From NCBI RefSeq assembly GCF_007741535.1, contig NZ_CP036525.1, positions 372,001 through 436,000 on the forward strand: 64,000 bases of DNA, written 5' to 3'. Under the pieces are notes generated by a model. It did no database searches. It saw nothing but the letters and a program-made list of their open reading frames with translations, and was not told where the DNA came from. Made by a program: the position numbers and the translations under genes. Each line of letters starts with the position of its first letter. The first letter of the stretch is position 1. Source of the stretch: Rubripirellula lacrimiformis. Its GTDB lineage: Bacteria > Planctomycetota > Planctomycetia > Pirellulales > Pirellulaceae. This document shows positions 1 through 10,267 of this stretch, in pieces.

Positions 1-1392
1 GATGACGATCAGGATTGACCAGTCGATGCTGCGGCGGGCTTCCGAGGTCGTGCAGCAACGCAGCGCGATCATCGCGATGGCGGCGACCAGCGAAGCGGTC
101 AAAATCTGCTGCGTCATGGCGGCGACGGCGACCATCACTAGCACCACGGCGATCGCGTGCCAGGCGCGTTCCGGACGCCGGATGGCACCCTGTTGAACGG
201 TGCTGACCAGGAAGAAATCGCGTGACTCGCCGCGTCGGTGCAAGAACGAAGGCGAGGCTTCTAGCAGCAGGACATCGCCGGTTTCCAGACGTACATCGCC
301 TAGTTTTCCGGTCAATCGCTTATCACCCCGTGCGACCGCGACGACGGCAGCGTTGTAGTGCGAGCGAAACTTTCCTTCGCGGATCGTTTTGCCCAGCAGA
401 CCGCAGCGAGGGCTGACGACGGCTTCGACCAGCGTCCGCTGCCAGGCGGGAATCTGTAATTTGCGGGCCTGGTCGTCGGATGTCGTCAGGCCGCGGATCT
501 TCCGCAGGTCGACCACGCTATCCAAAGCACCCACCAAGATCAGCACGTCGTTGCCACGCAGCGTTTCGGTGGGTTTGGCCGCCGCGATCGTGCCGTCTTC
601 GCGTTGGATTTCGGCGATGTAAAGTCCAGGCAGGTGACGCAGCCCGGCGTCTTCGATCGTTCGTCCGGCCAACGGGCCGCCGGCTTCGACCTGAACCTCG
701 ACGGTGTACTGCCTTGGGTCATCCGACACACTGATGGCCCCGCGCCGATCGGGCAACAACCAACGCGACGCCACGATCATGTAGATCAGTCCAATGACCG
801 TTGCCGGGATACCGATCGCGGCTGGCGCAAAGAAGCTTAGCGGTGTGATGTCGGCGCCAGCGGCAATCTCCTTGGCATTCAAGTCGGCGATCAACAGGTT
901 GGTGCTGGTGCCCATCAACGTGCACATACCACCCAGGATCGCGGCGTAACTAAGCGGCAGCAGCAACCGGCTGCTGCTGGTACCGATTCGTTTGGCCAGG
1001 TCGCTGACCACGGGCATCAGCGCCACGACCACCGGGGTGTTGTTCAGGAACCCGCTCATCAAAGCGACCGGAATCAACAATCGGCTTTGGGCACCCGTCA
1101 GGGTTTTGGCACGGTTCAGAAACCAGCCGGTGGCTAGTTCGGTGCCTCCGGTGAATTCCAGCCCCGTCACGACCGCAAACAGAAACGCGATCGTGATCAG
1201 ACCTTGATTGCCAAAGCCGGCCACCGCTGCTTCCGGTGACGGAAGCAACGGGGTGCCGGTGATGCTTTGGGCAACGACAAGGATGGCAAGGCAGCCCACG
1301 GCTAACAAGTCGGTCGCGGCGACGCGCATTGCCAACGTGATCAGCAGCGTCAACGCGACCGCAATTGCAAGCCAAGGTTCCCAAGTTCCCAT
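1..1392 (-). CDS. SLC13-family (DASS/CitT-like) permease with TrkA-C domains, 3' end outside window
   Basis: This is the first 464 codons of an ion/solute permease running off the left edge; the start is the ATG at 1390-1392 (MGTWEPWLAIAVAL). Hydrophobic helices fill residues 1-210, including GFGNQGLITIA and a loop GFLNNTPVVVALMPV, the NTP-type motif typical of SLC13/ArsB permeases. Two soluble RCK_C (TrkA-C)-like domains follow (about 220-290 and 310-380; motifs such as RGNDVLILVG and ETGDVLLLEAS), then helices resume. Such proteins usually carry dicarboxylate, sulfate or other anions with sodium, and the RCK_C insert probably senses a ligand. Only 6 bp separate it from the upstream symporter gene, so it is probably the third gene of one operon. 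The substrate cannot be read from sequence. Confidence 0.85.
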   Translation of the reverse strand, partial: MGTWEPWLAIAVALTLLITLAMRVAATDLLAVGCLAILVVAQSITGTPLLPSPEAAVAGFGNQGLITIAFLFAVVTGLEFTGGTELATGWFLNRAKTLTGAQSRLLIPVALMSGFLNNTPVVVALMPVVSDLAKRIGTSSSRLLLPLSYAAILGGMCTLMGTSTNLLIADLNAKEIAAGADITPLSFFAPAAIGIPATVIGLIYMIVASRWLLPDRRGAISVSDDPRQYTVEVQVEAGGPLAGRTIEDAGLRHLPGLYIAEIQREDGTIAAAKPTETLRGNDVLILVGALDSVVDLRKIRGLTTSDDQARKLQIPAWQRTLVEAVVSPRCGLLGKTIREGKFRSHYNAAVVAVARGDKRLTGKLGDVRLETGDVLLLEASPSFLHRRGESRDFFLVSTVQQGAIRRPERAWHAIAVVLVMVAVAAMTQQILTASLVAAIAMIALRCCTTSEARRSIDWSILIVI

Positions 1393-1398
1393 CAGTGT

Positions 1399-3080
<1,682 letters not shown>

Positions 3081-3084
<4 letters not shown>

Positions 3085-3302
3085 TGGCCTGCCTCCGTAG
3101 CATCTGCGTCGTCTTCCAAATTGGTCGGCCACGCCGTCGTTGCCGCCAACAGCCAAACGGCCGATGCCGCAATCGAAATGCTGGCGTGGTAGGCCAGCGT
3201 TAGCGGAATGAACCCGAGGACCAGTCGATCATTGTCCCAATTCCAAACGTCTTGGTGCAGGACAACGAGCAACAGCACGAGTCCCCAAACAACCTTCTTC
3301 AT
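3081..3302 (-). CDS. DUF3311-type small membrane protein
   Basis: A 73-residue protein with two predicted transmembrane helices (WGLVLLLVVLHQDVW and LGFIPLTLAYHASISIAASAVW). The pattern HQDxWxW...GFxPxxLxYH is that of DUF3311, a small subunit-like protein that repeatedly precedes SSS symporters. Its stop overlaps the symporter start by 4 bases (ATGA), indicating translational coupling. A GTG three codons upstream is also open, but the ATG at 3302 gives the usual N-terminus MKKVVWG. Probably an accessory partner of the symporter; the molecular role is unknown. Confidence 0.8.
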
Positions 3303-3552
3303 GAAACACACTTTCGGTGGGATATTGCCGGAACTTGATTATGCCGCAAATGAGATCTTACCAGCACGGTAAGCCATCCCAGGTCGGTCATGCGATCTGT
3401 TCCAGGGGGGGATGGATGACGGCAGCGAACCGGTGAACGCGCGACAGTGTAATCCGATAACGGTTCTATGTTTAGCACATCCCCTGCGTCCACCTGGGCG
3501 GACCAATCACAGCGAACCGGTCGTCAGCCCGATTTTGGCGTCGGTCCAGGCA
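3303..3552. other. intergenic region between transporter operon and DPFGG protein
   Basis: This holds the 5' region of the DUF3311-symporter operon. I see no convincing gene and no clear sigma-70 promoter; the short open frames here lack family features. Confidence 0.5.
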
Positions 3553-3590
3553 TAAAAAAACGAGTGGCTGGGTGGATCCAGTCACTCGTT
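3553..3590 (-). terminator. rho-independent terminator of the DPFGG-repeat protein gene
   Basis: A 12-bp stem (3560-3571 with 3578-3589, one G-T wobble) with a 6-nt loop is followed on the minus strand by a run of seven to eight T residues (A run at 3553-3560 on the plus strand). It lies 59 bp downstream of the stop of the secreted DPFGG protein. Confidence 0.85.
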
Positions 3591-3648
3591 GGGGAATTTG
3601 TGGTCGCGTTTTCAGGACGACTTGGGGGGCAGGCGGATGGAAATCTGC

Positions 3649-4434
3649 CTAGCTGCCGAATGGATCGTCGCCAAACGGGTCTGCGCCGGCACCGCCGCCA
3701 CCGAACGGGTCGCTGTCCATTGCACCACCGCCACCGAATGGGTCGGCGCCGCTGTCGCCACCGGTCGAGAAGGGGTCTGAAGCAGGTGCGCCAGCTGGTG
3801 AATCACCGGCGGCAGGTGCACCGCTGTCGATCATCGGATCGTTCATCGCGTCGGCCAATGCGTCTTCGTTTTCGACTTTGGGCGTGCCCAGGTCATCGGC
3901 AAAGGGGTCTGAATCAGCGATCGGGGGCGCCGGAGGTGGTGTGACACCGGCACGTGGTTGAGTCGCCGCAGGTGCTGGTGAAGTGACGCCTGGGGCGGCA
4001 CCGATTTCGCCGTATCGTTGGCGCGATCGGGCTGCGGATTCAGCCAGATACTGCAACTTCGATTTCTGACGAATTTCTTCTAGCTTCAGTCGCCCGGCGC
4101 CCTGATAACGCGAAAGGGATCGGCCGATGTAACGGCTGCCCTTTCCGCTCGCTTCCAGATCCGCACCCAATTGCCAGTCCGATTCGGCCTCGTAAGGGCG
4201 ACCGGAATTGTGGGCGACGATACCGCGAAAGTAATACGCCCGTGGATCATCGATCCCGTTATTGATCGCCAACGACAGCAGGTCGTAGGCCTCGGTCGTG
4301 CGACCGGCATAGTAGGCGTGAACGCCCTGTCCGTAGAATTCTGACAGAACGGCACTTTGTCCCTGAGCCGATGAGCCACCGATCATGCTGGTGACGAAGG
4401 CACATGCGACCAGGCTTGATAGTAAGGTTTTCAT
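3649..4434 (-). CDS. secreted protein with TPR-like region and DPFGG tail
   Basis: A 261-residue exported protein. Residues 1-24 form a signal peptide (MKTLLSSLVACAFVTSMIGG, cleavage near SSA-QG). Residues 30-125 look like helical tetratricopeptide-type repeats (YGQGVHAYYAGRTTEAYDLLSLAI, then a second YYFRGIVAHNSGRPYEAESDW unit), so a binding or scaffolding role is plausible. From about 145 the chain is Pro/Ala-rich, and it ends in repeated Asp-Pro-Phe-Gly-Gly motifs (SDPFGG, ADPFGG, ADPFGD, DPFGS). DPF-type tails are frequent in planctomycete envelope proteins but have no established function. It is transcribed alone, with its own terminator. No enzyme motif is visible. Confidence 0.8.
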   Translation of the reverse strand: MKTLLSSLVACAFVTSMIGGSSAQGQSAVLSEFYGQGVHAYYAGRTTEAYDLLSLAINNGIDDPRAYYFRGIVAHNSGRPYEAESDWQLGADLEASGKGSRYIGRSLSRYQGAGRLKLEEIRQKSKLQYLAESAARSRQRYGEIGAAPGVTSPAPAATQPRAGVTPPPAPPIADSDPFADDLGTPKVENEDALADAMNDPMIDSGAPAAGDSPAGAPASDPFSTGGDSGADPFGGGGAMDSDPFGGGGAGADPFGDDPFGS

Positions 4435-4488
4435 ATTTATCCGCGATCCTCCCCCAAGCCTTTCGGCCTAGATGGTGCTGGTGGGCGA

Positions 4489-4722
4489 TTACCTGAGATG
4501 CCAATACCTGAGATCTTCGGCCCGAGACGTTTGGACTGGTTCGTTTTTTAGCGAGACTTCGTCGACGGGAAGACCTTCCCGCAAACGGATCGACGTAGTC
4601 AGTCCTCCCAAACTGTAGTCGTGGGTTCGACGACCAGCAAACTTTTTTCCTTGCCAACGTCGATCCTTCTGGTCGATCGCCGGCAGTTGGGCCGATCGGA
4701 ACAGCCCTGCCAAGAGGATCAT
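4489..4722 (-). CDS. small hypothetical protein, 77 aa
   Basis: An open frame of 77 codons begins 61 bp after the mnmA stop on the same strand. It encodes a basic, non-membrane protein (MILLAGLFRSAQLPAIDQK ... EDLRYWHLR). Third codon positions are GC-rich as in the neighbouring genes, so it may be real, but no family is recognised and a chance frame remains possible. Confidence 0.4.
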   Translation of the reverse strand: MILLAGLFRSAQLPAIDQKDRRWQGKKFAGRRTHDYSLGGLTTSIRLREGLPVDEVSLKNEPVQTSRAEDLRYWHLR

Positions 4723-4783
4723 TTTGGCTCAAGTCCAGTCGGGCTGGCACAGCCCCCCCCGCTGCGGCAAGGGATCCGACGAA

Positions 4784-5935
4784 TCAGGTGATCCAGCCGC
4801 CACCTAGGACTCGGGTTTCGTCATACACCACTGCGGCTTGACCGGGGGCGACCGCCAATTCGGGTTCGTCAAAGTGGACTTCGAACCGATTGGGATCGCG
4901 GGGGACGACCGTCAGGGTGCCCGGTTTGGGCGACCCGTTGTACCGGATCTGGACGGATACCCGCTGGGGCAGTTGGTCGATGGGCACCAGCCAATTGGCT
5001 TCGTCGGCGACCAATCCCGGCTTGGAAAGGTGTTCTTTCTTGCCGATCACGACCTGTCGGGTTTTCGGTTCGATGCGAACCACAAAATACGGTTCCCCCA
5101 TCGCGACCCCCAACTTCTTTCGCTGGCCGACCGTGAATGCTTCGTACCCTTGATGGGTGCCGACCACTTTTCCATCGACCGTCACGATTTCGCCACCGGT
5201 ATCGGCCGATCGCTGGGGAGCACGGGCACGGACAAAATCGCTGTGGTGCCCCTGGGTGACAAAGCAGATCTCTTGGCTGTCTTTTTTTCCGGCCACGCCC
5301 ATCTTCAACCCTTCGGCGATCTCGCGGATGCGAGTTTTCTCGAATCCGCCCACCGGCAACATCATGCGATCGAGCCGATCCGGGCGAATTCCGAACAGGG
5401 CGTACGATTGGTCTTTGCTGGAATCCAGGCCGCGGTGCAGCTGGTTCACGCCGTCGACGTTCTGCATCTGCGCGTAATGACCGGTGGCCACAAATTCGGC
5501 ATCCACGTCGTCGGCATAGTCGAACAGGCGGCCGAATTTGATCCATTGATTGCACCGTACACAGGGATTGGGCGTCCGCCCATCCAAGTAGTCGTCGACA
5601 AAGTAGTCCACGATTCGGCGGAAATCGTCGGTCAAATCCAGTGCGTAGAATGGGATTCCCATCTTGGCCGCGACTCGGCGAGCGTCGGCGGCGTCCGAAG
5701 CGGTGCAGCAGCCCTGTTTGTGGTCCGCCCGCAGTCCGTCGCCGGCGGAGGTCGCGGCGCCGGCCAACACAGGCAGGCTGGTCGATTTTCCGGTGTCATC
5801 GACCCGACACACAGCCGCCGATTCTTCGCCATGACGCATGAAAACGCCGATGACCTCGTGGCCGGCGTCCATAAGCAGGTGCGCAGCGACGCTGGAATCA
5901 ACGCCTCCACTCATCGCGAGAACGATCCGAGCCAT
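4784..5935 (-). CDS. mnmA: tRNA-specific 2-thiouridylase MnmA
   Basis: A 383-residue cytosolic enzyme that makes 2-thiouridine at wobble position 34 of Glu, Gln and Lys tRNAs using ATP and a sulfur relay. The N-terminal PP-loop SGGVDSS (9-15), the catalytic Cys125 in NPCVRCN, the second cysteine Cys224 in SQEICFV, DQSYAL and the PVGGFEKTRIREIA block are all present. A C-terminal beta domain ends with DETRVLGGGWI. Between the PP-loop domain and the GCCTASD block there is an insertion of roughly 35-40 residues (about 36-74) compared with the usual MnmA. The gene diverges from prfB with 69 bp between the starts. Confidence 0.95.
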   Translation of the reverse strand: MARIVLAMSGGVDSSVAAHLLMDAGHEVIGVFMRHGEESAAVCRVDDTGKSTSLPVLAGAATSAGDGLRADHKQGCCTASDAADARRVAAKMGIPFYALDLTDDFRRIVDYFVDDYLDGRTPNPCVRCNQWIKFGRLFDYADDVDAEFVATGHYAQMQNVDGVNQLHRGLDSSKDQSYALFGIRPDRLDRMMLPVGGFEKTRIREIAEGLKMGVAGKKDSQEICFVTQGHHSDFVRARAPQRSADTGGEIVTVDGKVVGTHQGYEAFTVGQRKKLGVAMGEPYFVVRIEPKTRQVVIGKKEHLSKPGLVADEANWLVPIDQLPQRVSVQIRYNGSPKPGTLTVVPRDPNRFEVHFDEPELAVAPGQAAVVYDETRVLGGGWIT

Positions 5936-6004
5936 GTATATTTCCTGTGCTTAGTCTTTGACGTGATATGTCCCTCCATCATACGTAATGAGTCCAAAAC
6001 GAGA

Positions 6005-7118
6005 ATGGATGCTGAACTGGTTCAACGCAGCAAAGAGATTCGCCAGCGTCTAAAACAGCTCGGAGACTCTCTTTGACTACTCTGCCAAAGTAGAACAAGG
6101 CAAAGCGATCGAGCTGAAAATGGGTCAGCCCGGATTCTGGGACGATAACGAATCGGCCCAGAAAACGGTCTCGCAGCTGAAGGCGTTGAAAGTCATCGTC
6201 GGACCGATGAACGAACTGACCCAGTCGGCCGAGGACCTGGCCGCGCTTTTCGAAATGGCTCAAGAAGACGATTCGATCGTCGGCGAAGTGGCCTCCGAAA
6301 TCGCTCGCTTGGAACAGATTCTGGACGACCTGGAATTGAAGGCCCTGTTGAACGGTGCCAACGATTCGGCGGGGGCCATTCTGTCGATCAACGCCCGCGA
6401 TGGCGGTACCGATGCGAACGATTGGGCTGATATGCTGTTGCGGATGTATTCGGCTTGGGCGGTCGGGAACGAGTTCAAGATCGAACTTTTGGATCGTCAG
6501 GACAACGACGAGGCTGGCATCAAGAACGCCACGATCGCCGTCCGCGGGCCGATGGCCTACGGCTACCTGAAAGGCGAAGAGGGCGATCATCGGTTGGTCC
6601 GAATCAGCCCCTTCAACAGCGAAGGTAAGCGGCAAACCAGTTTCGCTGCGGTCAGCGTGTCGCCCGAAATCGATGATTCGTTCGAAGTCGAAATCGACGA
6701 AAAGGACGTGCGCATCGATACCTATCGTGCGGGTGGCGCCGGTGGGCAACACGTGAACAAGACCGACAGTGCGATCCGGTTAACCCACGTGCCAACCAAT
6801 ACCGTCGTCCAGTGCCAGAACGAACGTAGCCAGCACCAGAATAAAGCCACAGCATGGAAAATGTTGCGGGCCAAGTTGGCGCGTATCGAAGAGGAACGTC
6901 GCGAAGCCGAGGATGCTCGGAAATACGAAACCCAGGCTAGGACGGGGTTCGGAAGCCAAATCCGAAACTACTTCTTGCACCCCGACCAACGGGTCAAGGA
7001 TGCGCGAACCGGCCACTACGTCGGCAACTTCAATAGCGTCATGGACGGCAGCGAGTTGCAGGGGTTCCTGGATTCGTTCTTGCGATTGAAAGCTGGCAAG
7101 ATCGACGCGGCCGATTGA
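6005..7118 (+). CDS. prfB: peptide chain release factor 2 (programmed +1 frameshift)
   Basis: RF2 recognises UGA and UAA stops and triggers peptide release on the ribosome. The reading frame is split: 23 codons (6005-6073) end at an in-frame TGA (6074-6076), and the protein continues in the +1 frame from 6075 (DYSAKVEQGKAIEL). The joined product is about 370 residues, the normal RF2 length. Diagnostic motifs are the tripeptide SPF (ISPFNSEGKRQTSF), which reads UGA/UAA, and the peptidyl-hydrolysis loop GGQ in GAGGQHVNKTDSA. The start ATG at 6005 gives MDAELVQRSKEIRQRL, matching the family N-terminus. It is convergent with the coiled-coil gene. Confidence 0.95.
6062..6077 (+). promoter_or_regulatory. 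prfB: prfB +1 programmed frameshift site
   Basis: The slippery codon and stop CTT TGA C (6071-6077) match the classical RF2 autoregulatory site: low RF2 makes the ribosome pause at UGA and slip forward one base. The internal Shine-Dalgarno-like element is weaker and farther away than in E. coli: GGAG at 6062-6065, five bases before CTT. Confidence 0.9.
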
Positions 7119-7252
7119 TCCAGCGTGCGATGAACCTGCCTGCATCGGTGGCCACTGACCCGGAATCGGGATGGCCCCCTGCAGGTGACCGTTGCATGTG
7201 GATGGCTGGCCAAACCCGCGGCCAAGACCGCCACTCGCATTCCCTGCGGCGG

Positions 7253-9898
7253 TTAGGCCGCGCGGCGGATTTGCGGGCCTTCGTTGGACTGATCCAGTCC
7301 GGCGATCGAACCACGCTCGCGGCGTAGGTCGCGGATCTTGGACGCATGATCGTGCAGGTCGTTTTCCAGATCTCGGATTCGGCCCAGTGCTTTTGCGTTG
7401 GCCTCCAACGAATCTTCGTGTTCGGCGCTGACACGTTTCAGGTGATCCATCAGATCGTCGATGCGTTCTTGCATCGCTTGGTTCTGTGGACGCAGCTGCT
7501 GGGCCGCTTTGACCTGAGACGCCAGTTTCGTGATGTTGGATCGTTGGGCGTCCAACGTTTGGTTCAGTTTGGCCAAGTCGGCAACGGCGGCTTCGTGCTG
7601 TTGGGTCTTGGTTTGCAATTGTTTGCGAACGTCTTCGACCGTTTCCGATTGGGACTGCATCTGCTGTTTCAGCTGAGTGAACGATAGCGTGTGCTGGGCC
7701 TTTTGGGCTGCGATCGCGGCATCGGCCTTCTGCAGTTGTTCGGCCTGCGACATCATCGTGGCATCGGCCTTTTGCAATTGCTGGTCTTGCGAAGACATCA
7801 GTTCGTCGGCCCGCTTCAACTGTTCTGCTTGGGCAGCCATCTGCGCGTCAGCTTTCTTCAGCTGATCGGCATAGGACGTCATCGTCGCCTCGGCTTTTTT
7901 CAGCTGGTCGGCGTGGGCGGTAAGTTGGGCACGCAGATCGGTGACCAAGGTTTCCAGTTCGTCCCGCGATTGAGCCAAGCTGTCGCGTTGGCTGACAATC
8001 TGGTTGACTTGTTCGGATGTCTGGGCCAGTTTCTGCTGAGCCGCAGCAAGCTGTTGCTTGGTGTCGTCTAGCAGCTGAGTATCGGTTCGCAGTTTTTCGA
8101 TCTCGGCCAATTGCTGCGTCAGTTGCTGTTCAAGCTGTGCCGCTCGTTCGGATTCGGCGGAATGCTGCTGGGACATCTTGTCCAGTTCTGCACGCAGCGG
8201 ACGATGCTGGTCCAGTTCCTGTTGCAGTTCGGCCATCGATTCCAGTTGGCTTCGCAGGGTTTCAAGTTCACCCCGTTGGCGATCGATTTCGTTCTTCTGG
8301 TCACCAATTTGTTCGACGCGTTGTTGGTTGACCGTTTTTTGTTCGCCCAACACGATCGCGATTTGCGAAAGTTCATCTCGCAGCGGTGACAGTTCGTCGA
8401 CCTGAGCTTTCAGTTTGCCGATGAAGTCGTCTCGTTCGGCAATCGCCTTGGTCAGCGTTTCGCGTTCGCTGGAAATGTGAGACGCCTGGTCGGTAACCAA
8501 ACTGTGCTGGTCTTGCAGTTCGTTGAACTGATCTTCCAGTGTGTTGAACTGAGTCTTCAGTTTGCCGATGAAATCGTCTCGTTCGGCAATCGCCTTGGTC
8601 AACGTTTCACGTTCGCTGGAAATGTGAGTCGCCTGATCGGTGATCATGCTGTGCTGATCCTGCAGTTCGTTGAACTGCGACTTCAGCCTTTCGATTTCCG
8701 CTTCACGGCTGGACAGCAGTTCTCGCTGCTGTGCCAACGTGCTGGCGGCGGCTTCCAGGTCGGTGGCCAGTTCGTCACGCTCGGCTTGGGCCGATGCGGC
8801 GATCTGCAATTGTTCGTCTAGTTCTTCGATCCGCTGGTCTCGCTCGGTCGTCTTGCGGGCGAATTCGTCTCGTTCGATACGCAGGGTGTCCAAGTCTTCG
8901 CATCGCGCGACCAGGTCGGACTGTGTTTCCTTCAGCGATTGTTCGGCGGCTTCGCTGGCCAAACGCAATGTTTCGGTCTCTTGTCGCAGTTCCGCGATCA
9001 GCTTGGCGTTTTGGCTTGCGGACTGGTCCGTCGCGGATGCTTGGGCATCCAGCGTTTCGGTCAGTTGTTCGATTTCGGCTTCGTGCGCGATCTGTGCTTG
9101 TTCGAATCGCTTGATCACGTCTTCGCGATCCAACGACTGCTGTTGCAGATCGGCAATCTGATGGTTCAGCTGTTCGATCTGTTCGTTCAAACTGGCGATC
9201 GCTTGCTGACCCGAATCGGCTTGGTCGGTGCGGGAATCCAGCAGCGATTGCAGGCGTTCCACTTCGGCTGCAGATTGCGATTTGGCCTGTTCTAGCTGCA
9301 CGATGGTTTGGCCGTGTTCGCCGACCTGTCGCTTCAATGCGTCGATGGTTTGCAGGTAGTTCGACGACGACTTGTCGTTGGTTTCCAAACGCGATCGCAG
9401 ACTTTCGATCTCGACTTCTAGTTCACGATGGCTGGCTTGCAGTTGAGTGAACTGGGTGTTTCGTTCCAGCGATTCGTTTTCGGCGGCCGTCTTCAGTTGC
9501 AACGCTTCTTGCAACTGGCTGACGACGGTTTCGCTGCGTTTCTGTTCGCTTTCGTACTTTTGATCCGACTGATCACGCTCGCTGCGTAGACGTGACAGTT
9601 CGTCGCCTGCTTGCAACGCCGCGCTGCGATGGTCTTCGTTCTGCTTTTGCAGTTTTTCGTACTGTTCGCGCAGAGTTTCCAATTCGGTCGATGCCGATTG
9701 GTTGTCCTTTTGTAGCTTCGTGAGCTCGCGTTTTCGTTGCCGTACCGATCCACGCGCCTTGAAATAGCGGTTTTCCAGGCCATTGATCTTCTCGTGATCC
9801 CCGGTGCGGTCGTGGAACCAAAGCAAATGGCCGATCAGGATGCCCGCAAGGACGAAGAAAATGGCGGAAACAAAAGGCAAATCAAACAGGGCAGTCAT
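7253..9898 (-). CDS. large membrane-anchored coiled-coil protein
   Basis: An 881-residue protein whose start at 9898 (MTALFDLPFVSAIFFVLAG) puts one transmembrane helix at about residues 6-24; the rest is cytoplasmic or periplasmic coiled coil with very high Gln/Glu/Leu/Lys/Asp content. Heptad-like spacing is continuous from about residue 35 to 860. Internal repeats are obvious: a block containing SSERETLTKAIAERDDFIGK occurs twice (about residues 425-520), and a roughly 14-residue unit QLKKADATM/QLKRADELM/QLQKADAAI is repeated five or six times near residues 660-740. It resembles SMC-like or TolA-like filament proteins without ATPase heads. Role unknown; a structural or scaffold function is inferred only from the architecture. 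Confidence 0.85.
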   Translation of the reverse strand: MTALFDLPFVSAIFFVLAGILIGHLLWFHDRTGDHEKINGLENRYFKARGSVRQRKRELTKLQKDNQSASTELETLREQYEKLQKQNEDHRSAALQAGDELSRLRSERDQSDQKYESEQKRSETVVSQLQEALQLKTAAENESLERNTQFTQLQASHRELEVEIESLRSRLETNDKSSSNYLQTIDALKRQVGEHGQTIVQLEQAKSQSAAEVERLQSLLDSRTDQADSGQQAIASLNEQIEQLNHQIADLQQQSLDREDVIKRFEQAQIAHEAEIEQLTETLDAQASATDQSASQNAKLIAELRQETETLRLASEAAEQSLKETQSDLVARCEDLDTLRIERDEFARKTTERDQRIEELDEQLQIAASAQAERDELATDLEAAASTLAQQRELLSSREAEIERLKSQFNELQDQHSMITDQATHISSERETLTKAIAERDDFIGKLKTQFNTLEDQFNELQDQHSLVTDQASHISSERETLTKAIAERDDFIGKLKAQVDELSPLRDELSQIAIVLGEQKTVNQQRVEQIGDQKNEIDRQRGELETLRSQLESMAELQQELDQHRPLRAELDKMSQQHSAESERAAQLEQQLTQQLAEIEKLRTDTQLLDDTKQQLAAAQQKLAQTSEQVNQIVSQRDSLAQSRDELETLVTDLRAQLTAHADQLKKAEATMTSYADQLKKADAQMAAQAEQLKRADELMSSQDQQLQKADATMMSQAEQLQKADAAIAAQKAQHTLSFTQLKQQMQSQSETVEDVRKQLQTKTQQHEAAVADLAKLNQTLDAQRSNITKLASQVKAAQQLRPQNQAMQERIDDLMDHLKRVSAEHEDSLEANAKALGRIRDLENDLHDHASKIRDLRRERGSIAGLDQSNEGPQIRRAA

Positions 9899-10267
9899 CG
9901 GTGGATCCCAGCAATAGTCTTTCCGGACCGATGCGCCTTCCATGACGCACGGGTATCGAAGCCCGGGCTATAGCACGTCCGGGGACCACGCGTCCACCTT
10001 GTTTTTTGTCGCCAACAGACGGTCCATCCGATTTTGCGATCAAACACACGGTGCAAACAGATAGGCCGCTAGCCGGTATGCGGATCCAACGCCGTGAAAC
10101 ACGTCTGTTTCACAAGTGAACGGGTGAATCAGAGCGAACGGCCGATCAGGGTGAACTGGCCGATCAGAGTGAACTGGCCAAATTGGCCGGCCGCCGGTCA
10201 CTGGTTTCATCGATGTCGCTGGGGGGGGCAACGTTGTCGTCGCCGTGAATCCGTTGCGGGATATCGA
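9899..10267. other. intergenic region upstream of coiled-coil gene
   Basis: No gene seen. A perfect 8-bp hairpin (10094-10101 with 10106-10113, arm GTGAAACA, 4-nt loop) and two direct copies of an 18-bp unit starting GCCGATCAG (10141-10176) lie here. Their role is unknown. Confidence 0.5.

Noticed and set aside
4838-6076. 412-codon plus-strand frame overlapping mnmA
   Set aside because: It is antisense to mnmA, and only its last 23 codons (from 6005) are the true prfB N-terminus.
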